Of a stretch of DNA of 39,718 nt, positions 36,197 to 39,718 are shown one piece after another (the first letter of the stretch is position 1; each line of letters starts with the position of its first letter). A model generated the notes under the pieces. The model was not told where the DNA came from. It saw nothing but the letters and a program-made list of their open reading frames with translations, and did not search any database. This DNA is from Bacilli bacterium (GTDB lineage Bacteria; Bacillota_I; Bacilli_A; RFN20; CAG-826). Where the stretch lies: positions 1 through 39,718 of the forward strand of contig CAAGAN010000009.1 of the NCBI GenBank assembly GCA_900767825.1, read 5' to 3'. A program made the translations under genes and the position numbers.

Positions 36197-36220
36197 CTAT
36201 TGGCAATAGTTAATGCTATT
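36197..36220. promoter_or_regulatory. Overlapping inverted repeats upstream of the secreted-protein gene
   Basis: CTATTGGCAATAG (36197-36209) is a perfect 13-bp palindrome. Its right arm AATAG is followed by TTAATGCTATT, which forms a second inverted repeat. This lies about 120 bases upstream of the gene starting at 36079 and downstream of the small-gene terminator. It may be a regulator site; no protein can be assigned. Confidence 0.35.
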
Positions 36221-36255
36221 CAGCCATTTAACAAATAAATAAATGAATGCAGTGG

Positions 36256-36289
36256 AATAAAAAAGCCACCGCATTAACTAACGATGGCT
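36256..36289 (-). terminator. Rho-independent terminator of the 45-codon gene
   Basis: On the minus strand AGCCATCG pairs with CGGTGGCT (8 bp, one G-T) over a 10-base loop and is followed at once by TTTTTTATT. It begins 12 bases after the small gene's stop codon, strong support that this short unit is transcribed. Confidence 0.88.
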
Positions 36290-36301
36290 CAACTTGATTG
36301 A

Positions 36302-36439
36302 TTAATACTGGCTGATGTTATCAAATGCAGTATCAACATAGCAAGAAGCTAGATTTCTCGTAAATTTTTTGAAATTGAATTTGTGCGATTTCTTATTCGC
36401 GAGGTTTTCTAGCTTATTGTTTTCATCTAATTTTTTCAT
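36302..36439 (-). CDS. Small 45-residue protein of unknown function
   Basis: The frame reads MKKLDENNKLENLANKKSHK and continues through a basic FNFKKFTRN stretch to end ...ASCYVDTAFDNISQY. AAAGGAG (36450-36456) lies 10 bases before the ATG. A promoter-like pair and a 5' hairpin lie upstream, and a strong terminator lies 12 bases downstream, so this is a self-contained transcription unit. There is no signal peptide or membrane segment. The first half is Lys/Asn-rich and charged; the last 15 residues are neutral to acidic with one Cys. That leader/core asymmetry recalls peptide precursors, but no modifying enzyme is nearby. It could equally be a small regulator. It lies downstream of rarA and before the secreted-protein gene. 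Confidence 0.68.
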   Translation of the reverse strand: MKKLDENNKLENLANKKSHKFNFKKFTRNLASCYVDTAFDNISQY

Positions 36440-36462
36440 ATTCTCTTAACTCCTTTCGCACA

Positions 36463-36513
36463 ACCCCTTTCCTAAGGGGTCAGTAATGATAATCAAAATT
36501 TGATATCAATCAA
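36463..36513 (-). promoter_or_regulatory. Promoter and 5'-terminal hairpin of the small gene
   Basis: On the minus strand TTGATT (36508-36513) and TATCAT (36486-36491) are spaced by 16 bp. The expected transcript start, near 36479, falls at the base of a hairpin: ACCCCTT, AGGA loop, AAGGGGT (36463-36480). The hairpin would cap the 5' end of the mRNA, ahead of the AAAGGAG site. It could stabilise the message or be a regulatory element; it lacks a T-run and is not a terminator of rarA. Confidence 0.5.
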
Positions 36514-36540
36514 GAGTTAAGCATATAGAAAGCGGTTACA

Positions 36541-37815
36541 TTACTTTTTGCTCTTTTTTAAACTAGATAAAGATGAAGTTCTTCCTTGTTTTAATAACCT
36601 TTCATAATTTGCATTAAGTGCTTTTTCGTAAGCTGAATTATAACTAGGCTCATAGAATTTCTTATCCCTAATAGAATCAGGAAGATATTCAATTCTTTCC
36701 CATAAATCAGGTCTATCATAAGGATATTTATCTTCTTCTTTCATATTTATAGGAGTTAGCTTTAGATAATCTTTTACTTCTAATGGGGTTTTAGAAGCAA
36801 AATCCATCGCACCTTCAATAGATAGGCAGCCTGCTTTTGAATGAGGGGATAAGCATAGATCTACTACTGCATCTCCTAAAGGAATAATAGCTTCAGGAAA
36901 TCCAACCTCCTCTGCTGCTTTTATGGCCATTTGGCATCTAAGTACCGCATTTGGATTAGCTAATCCTATATCTTCATAAGCAGTTACCAATAACCTTCTT
37001 TTAATAGAATCCAAATCATTAGATATACATAATTTGGCTAAATAATATAAAGCGGCGTTGACATCACACCCTCTGATGCTTTTTTGCAAAGCAGAGACTG
37101 TATCATAATGCTCTTCTTCATCTTTATCAGAAGCAATATTAGGGACTTTTTCAATAGATTCAACTTCTTCTAGGCTGATTACATGTTTTTTATTTAACCC
37201 GAATTGAACAGAAGATATATCTAATAAATTAAGGGCAAATCTCATATCCCCACCAGATAATTTAGCGATATAGGACAAAGATTCCTTGCTAAATACCGAT
37301 TCATTATTCAACCCATCTTTAGAAGTAATCACCCTATTTAATCCTTCGACAATATCATCTTCAGTCAAGCTTTTTACTTCTAATATCCTGCATCTACTTC
37401 TAATCGCCCTAGATAAAGATATATATGGATTAGATGTAGTCGCTCCGATTAAATAGAAAGTGCCATTTTCAACATAAGGAAGAAGATAATCCTGCTTTGT
37501 TTTATCTAGTCTATGTATTTCATCAACAATCAATATAGATGGATGGAATATCTTGGCTTCGTCTTTCGCTAATTCTAAATCCTTTTTAGAACAAGTAACC
37601 GCGTTTAGGTTTATATAATGGATACCTAGACTTCTTGCATAGGCTTCTGCTATTGTAGTCTTTCCAGTTCCAGGTGGACCAAATAAGACAAAAGAAAAAG
37701 GAGTTCCATTTTCTTTTGATTTATATAAGAAGGAGGAAGGTCCTACTAAATCTATTTGACCAATAACCTCTTCAAGGGTTTTTGGTCTCATTCTAAATGC
37801 CAAAGGTTCTTTCAT
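36541..37815 (-). CDS. rarA: Replication-associated recombination protein A (RarA/MgsA)
   Basis: This AAA+ ATPase acts at stalled replication forks and interacts with SSB. It has 424 residues, a typical length. Walker A is GPPGTGKTT (46-54), Walker B is ILIVDEIHRL (about 95-104), sensor 1 is GATTSN, and the arginine-finger/sensor 2 region is SRAIRSRCR and GGDMRFALNLLD. The C-terminal tetramerisation part carries AYEDIGLANPNA and PLGDAVVDLCLSPHSK, both diagnostic. The frame also opens at a TTG (37821). The ATG at 37815 is preferred, although it has no Shine-Dalgarno; the promoter position suggests a leaderless message. Confidence 0.95.
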   Translation of the reverse strand: MKEPLAFRMRPKTLEEVIGQIDLVGPSSFLYKSKENGTPFSFVLFGPPGTGKTTIAEAYARSLGIHYINLNAVTCSKKDLELAKDEAKIFHPSILIVDEIHRLDKTKQDYLLPYVENGTFYLIGATTSNPYISLSRAIRSRCRILEVKSLTEDDIVEGLNRVITSKDGLNNESVFSKESLSYIAKLSGGDMRFALNLLDISSVQFGLNKKHVISLEEVESIEKVPNIASDKDEEEHYDTVSALQKSIRGCDVNAALYYLAKLCISNDLDSIKRRLLVTAYEDIGLANPNAVLRCQMAIKAAEEVGFPEAIIPLGDAVVDLCLSPHSKAGCLSIEGAMDFASKTPLEVKDYLKLTPINMKEEDKYPYDRPDLWERIEYLPDSIRDKKFYEPSYNSAYEKALNANYERLLKQGRTSSLSSLKKSKK

Positions 37816-37865
37816 AATCAAAAATAATTATACCAATTAAATAAAGTTGGATTAATATTAGTTAC
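37816..37865. promoter_or_regulatory. Compact divergent promoter of rarA and the thioesterase gene
   Basis: Only 50 bases separate the two start codons. For rarA (minus strand) an extended -10 TGGTATAAT ends 11 bases before the ATG (hexamer 37827-37832). The transcript should therefore start about 4 bases before it. For the plus-strand gene a TAATAT lies 7 bases before the ATG at 37866. Neither gene has a Shine-Dalgarno. An imperfect CCAATT...AGTTGG inverted repeat occupies the middle. Confidence 0.55.
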
Positions 37866-38375
37866 ATGAAAGTCATTTCTAAACAATCAAATAGCAAGGA
37901 CTGCCTTGTATGTGGGATAGATAACCCATTAGGTATAAAAGCCTCTTTTTATAACATGGAAGATGATTCAGTCGTCTGCCTCTTTTCATTTAGAAGCGAG
38001 CATCAATCTTATCCAAATAGGACTCATGGAGGGATGATTGCAGCAATTCTAGATGAAACAATTGGTAGAGGCATATGGGTAAAAGAACCAACTGTATGGG
38101 GAGTTACTTTAAAACTAGAAGTCAAATACCATAAGGCAGTACCTTATAATGAAAAGTTAATTGCAGTTGGTAAAATTACAAAATCTACAAAGCTAATATT
38201 TGAAGGAGAAGCAAAATTATATGATTCATCCTTTAATTTATTGGACACAGCCACTGCCCTATATTACAAATTGCCATTAGAAGAAGCAGCGAATTGCGAT
38301 TGCGATCCTAAAGATCTAAACATAATGGTTAAAGATGACATTAAAGAAATAGCATTGCCAGATGAAGGAAAATGA
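37866..38375 (+). CDS. Hotdog-fold thioesterase (PaaI/4HBT-like)
   Basis: This 169-residue protein hydrolyses acyl-CoA or aryl-CoA thioesters by family inference; the physiological substrate is unknown. Diagnostic features are the N-terminal DCLVCGIDNPLGIKASF, the loop plus hotdog helix RTHGGMIAAILDETIGRG, and strands LKLEVKYHKAVPYNEKLIAVGKI. The C-terminal ~30 residues are acidic with a Cys-x-Cys (NCDCDP). No SD is present; the message may be leaderless. Its last 14 bases overlap the next gene, so the two form an operon. Confidence 0.87.
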   Translation: MKVISKQSNSKDCLVCGIDNPLGIKASFYNMEDDSVVCLFSFRSEHQSYPNRTHGGMIAAILDETIGRGIWVKEPTVWGVTLKLEVKYHKAVPYNEKLIAVGKITKSTKLIFEGEAKLYDSSFNLLDTATALYYKLPLEEAANCDCDPKDLNIMVKDDIKEIALPDEGK

Positions 38376-39084
38376 CAAGAACAAAACAATAATAAAATTA
38401 TATTTTTCAGGCCTGCTTATTTTAGTTTTGCTTGCAATAGCCTATTATTTTTATTCAAAATACGGTTTAAACGAACTAAGAAACCAAAAGAAATTACAGG
38501 AATATATTTCTTCTTTTGGCATATGGGCCCCACTTCTTTTCATATTGATTTCTTTCTTGCAGGTTTCATTTATCCCAATTCCAGGTTCAATTACAATCGT
38601 TGCAGGAACTTATCTATTCGGGGTGTGGGAATCCTTTTTATATTCCTACATTGGAATGATGATTGGCTCGATAGTAGCATTTTACCTAGGAAGATTATTA
38701 GGAAGGCCTTTTGTTAATTGGGTAGCAGGAGGAAAAGAAAAAGTCGATTCTATATTAGAAAAGACAAAAAATAAGCAAAATGTCGTCATGTTCTTTGCTT
38801 TTCTTTTCCCTTTCTTTCCTGATGATTTGCTTTGCTCAGTATGTGGCATACTTAAAATGAAATTCATCGTATTTCTAATCATGCAGATAGTAACTAGGGC
38901 CACTTCTATTTTAGCTACCATATTATTTATGTCAGGAAATTTCATCCCTTATTCAGGATGGGGAATACCAGTTTTGGCCCTTATTGGGATATTAGCCATT
39001 ATAGCATTCTTAATTTCCTATAAATATTCAGATAAAATCGAAGCCTTGTTTATTAATAAATTTTCTAAAAAAGATAAAAAATAA
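38362..39084 (+). CDS. TVP38/TMEM64 (DedA-type) membrane protein
   Basis: This 240-residue integral membrane protein has a VTT/SNARE-associated domain. Membrane segments occur at about 11-31, 50-90, 95-115, 140-165, 170-190 and 203-222. The re-entrant-loop signature is seen in FIPIPGSITIVAGTYLFGVWESFLYSYIG and the later FFPDDLLCSVCGILKMKF. In this superfamily, members act as lipid flippases or scramblases or support envelope homeostasis; the exact role here is unknown. It overlaps the thioesterase gene by 14 bases and lacks a strong SD, which implies coupled translation. A Lys-rich C-terminus (KFSKKDKK) faces the cytoplasm. Confidence 0.88.
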   Translation: MKENDKNKTIIKLYFSGLLILVLLAIAYYFYSKYGLNELRNQKKLQEYISSFGIWAPLLFILISFLQVSFIPIPGSITIVAGTYLFGVWESFLYSYIGMMIGSIVAFYLGRLLGRPFVNWVAGGKEKVDSILEKTKNKQNVVMFFAFLFPFFPDDLLCSVCGILKMKFIVFLIMQIVTRATSILATILFMSGNFIPYSGWGIPVLALIGILAIIAFLISYKYSDKIEALFINKFSKKDKK

Positions 39085-39115
39085 AGGACCCATGTATCAA
39101 TATAGGCCCTTTTTG
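39083..39115. terminator. Probable bidirectional terminator
   Basis: AAAGGACC pairs with GGCCCTTT (one mismatch) around a 14-base loop and has T-runs on both strands. It sits between the membrane-protein gene ending at 39084 and the minus-strand gene fragment ending at 39135. Confidence 0.55.
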
Positions 39116-39134
39116 AAATAGATTTATTTATTTT

Positions 39135-39497
39135 TCATTCAGCAAAGCAAGAGACATCGACTTGGAAATATCCATTTGGATAAATTCCTAATCCACCTAA
39201 TTCAGCGTCGCTAGTGAAAGTGATGTCTAACAAATAGTTTCCATCAGCAGTTGCATAGGCTAGATATCCATTTTCTTCATCAGAAGTTTCAGTATCCTTG
39301 ATCCAGATAGAAGTATCTAATGCCGCAACAAATTTAGCAAAGATACCTTCTTCTGCGGTTACATCAGTTAAGCTTAATGTTCCAGACTCCGTATCAAGAT
39401 CTTCATATAAGCCATATCCAAACCCAACAAAAGGCAAAGTAGCACTTCCTAAGAATGATAAAGCTTCAGCTGAATAAGCGGTTTTGGCTACTATAGT
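39135..39497 (-). pseudogene. 3' fragment of an unknown gene, cut by an insertion sequence
   Basis: The minus-strand frame encodes 120 residues up to a TGA. It starts TIVAKTAYSAEALSFLGSAT at the presumed insertion junction and ends YFQVDVSCFAE. It is acidic and looks like the C-terminal part of a larger protein, perhaps extracytoplasmic. No ATG occurs in the fragment; a TTG at 39437 with AGGAAG upstream could give a 100-residue product. The frame simply continues into the mobile element upstream, so truncation is the better explanation. The family was not recognised. Confidence 0.5.
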
Positions 39498-39718
39498 GGT
39501 TCTCCACTTTTTTGGGGGGTCAACGTGGGGTTTCCGTGGGTTGAACCCCTTTTTTAATGCCTCGATAACCCCCTAAATTTACAAGAGATTTAAAAAACCT
39601 CCATAATAGGAGCGCCAGATAAAATAAGGAGGACTGTCATGAGAGACATAAACATTTTATCATTGTTCGGCATCAATGTTGAGGGTTTGGAGCTTTACGA
39701 GGAGGTCGATTCGTCATC
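39498..39718 (+). mobile_element. Left end of a probable insertion sequence (ISL3-like)
   Basis: At 39498 the sequence changes character. It begins GGTTCTCCACTTTTTTGGGG, a plausible terminal inverted repeat of the ISL3 kind, which start with GG. It is preceded by the 8-bp palindrome ACTATAGT (39490-39497), a possible target duplication. A G/C-rich imperfect inverted repeat (GGGGTCAAC...GGTTGAACCCC) follows, then an open reading frame. The other end is outside the window, so the boundary and family are tentative. Confidence 0.45.
39639..39718 (+). CDS. 5' end of a probable transposase gene
   Basis: The ATG follows AAGGAGG by 7 bases. The frame is open for 26 codons to the window edge, beginning MRDINILSLFGINVEGLELY. 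Codon use (GAG, GTC, TCG) differs from the GAA-rich native genes, which suits a mobile gene. Together with the putative terminal repeat at 39498 it suggests an IS transposase, possibly ISL3 family. The visible part is too short for any catalytic motif. Confidence 0.45.
   Translation, partial: MRDINILSLFGINVEGLELYEEVDSS

Noticed and set aside
36242..36280. AATGCGGTGG/CCACTGCATT pairing as an antiterminator of the small gene
   Set aside because: The second arm lies beyond the terminator's T-run, so it cannot form before the termination decision is made.

Overview
The window comes from a low-GC Gram-positive bacterium, probably an uncultured gut lineage of Bacilli close to the Mollicutes/Erysipelotrichales. 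Several features suggest this: AT-rich sequence with strong AGGAGG ribosome sites, classic lipoboxes, Listeria-Bacteroides (InlB-type) repeats on surface lipoproteins, a cre site for CcpA, and EAA-motif sugar permeases. TGA is used as a stop (for example in the ATGA overlaps at 31443-31446 and 30616-30619), so the mycoplasma code does not apply. The lineage is an inference; no rRNA or tRNA gene was seen.

Most of the window is a carbohydrate-acquisition region. From the left: a stand-alone L-fucose isomerase (407-2200, +) converges on a ten-gene minus-strand operon of about 20 kb (22632 down to 2319). The operon has a near-ideal cre box 29 bases before its first start codon. In transcription order it encodes a lipid-anchored tyrosine-phosphatase-like protein, a sugar-binding lipoprotein, two ABC permeases, a 1000-residue secreted Ig-like protein, a DUF4838 glycosidase-like lipoprotein, an Ig/beta-helix lipoprotein, a cytoplasmic GH127-type enzyme, and two paralogous modular lipoproteins built from tandem repeats of about 77 residues.

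Divergent from it (22876-24806, +) are an AraC regulator and a CE15-like esterase. They converge, with overlapping stop codons, on a two-gene minus operon: a GH95 alpha-L-fucosidase and an unidentified TIM-barrel-like protein. Next is a five-gene minus operon (33795 to 29515): a GH20-like hexosaminidase, a short sugar-type ABC ATPase that may energise the permeases, a DUF624/YesL-like membrane protein and two unknown membrane proteins. Upstream of this operon is an array of 10-bp phased TTGTCATT repeats. A further secreted protein (34046-36079) and a 45-codon small gene with its own promoter, 5' hairpin and terminator follow.

The likely working model is this: surface lipoproteins bind and partly process a fucose- or hexosamine-containing glycan, the ABC system imports oligosaccharides, and cytoplasmic GH95, GH20, GH127 and the esterase finish the job, with fucose entering through FucI. 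The right end turns to housekeeping genes: rarA, a hotdog thioesterase and a TVP38/DedA-type membrane protein. The rarA/thioesterase divergent promoter looks leaderless. The window ends in a truncated gene abutting what looks like the left end of an insertion sequence.
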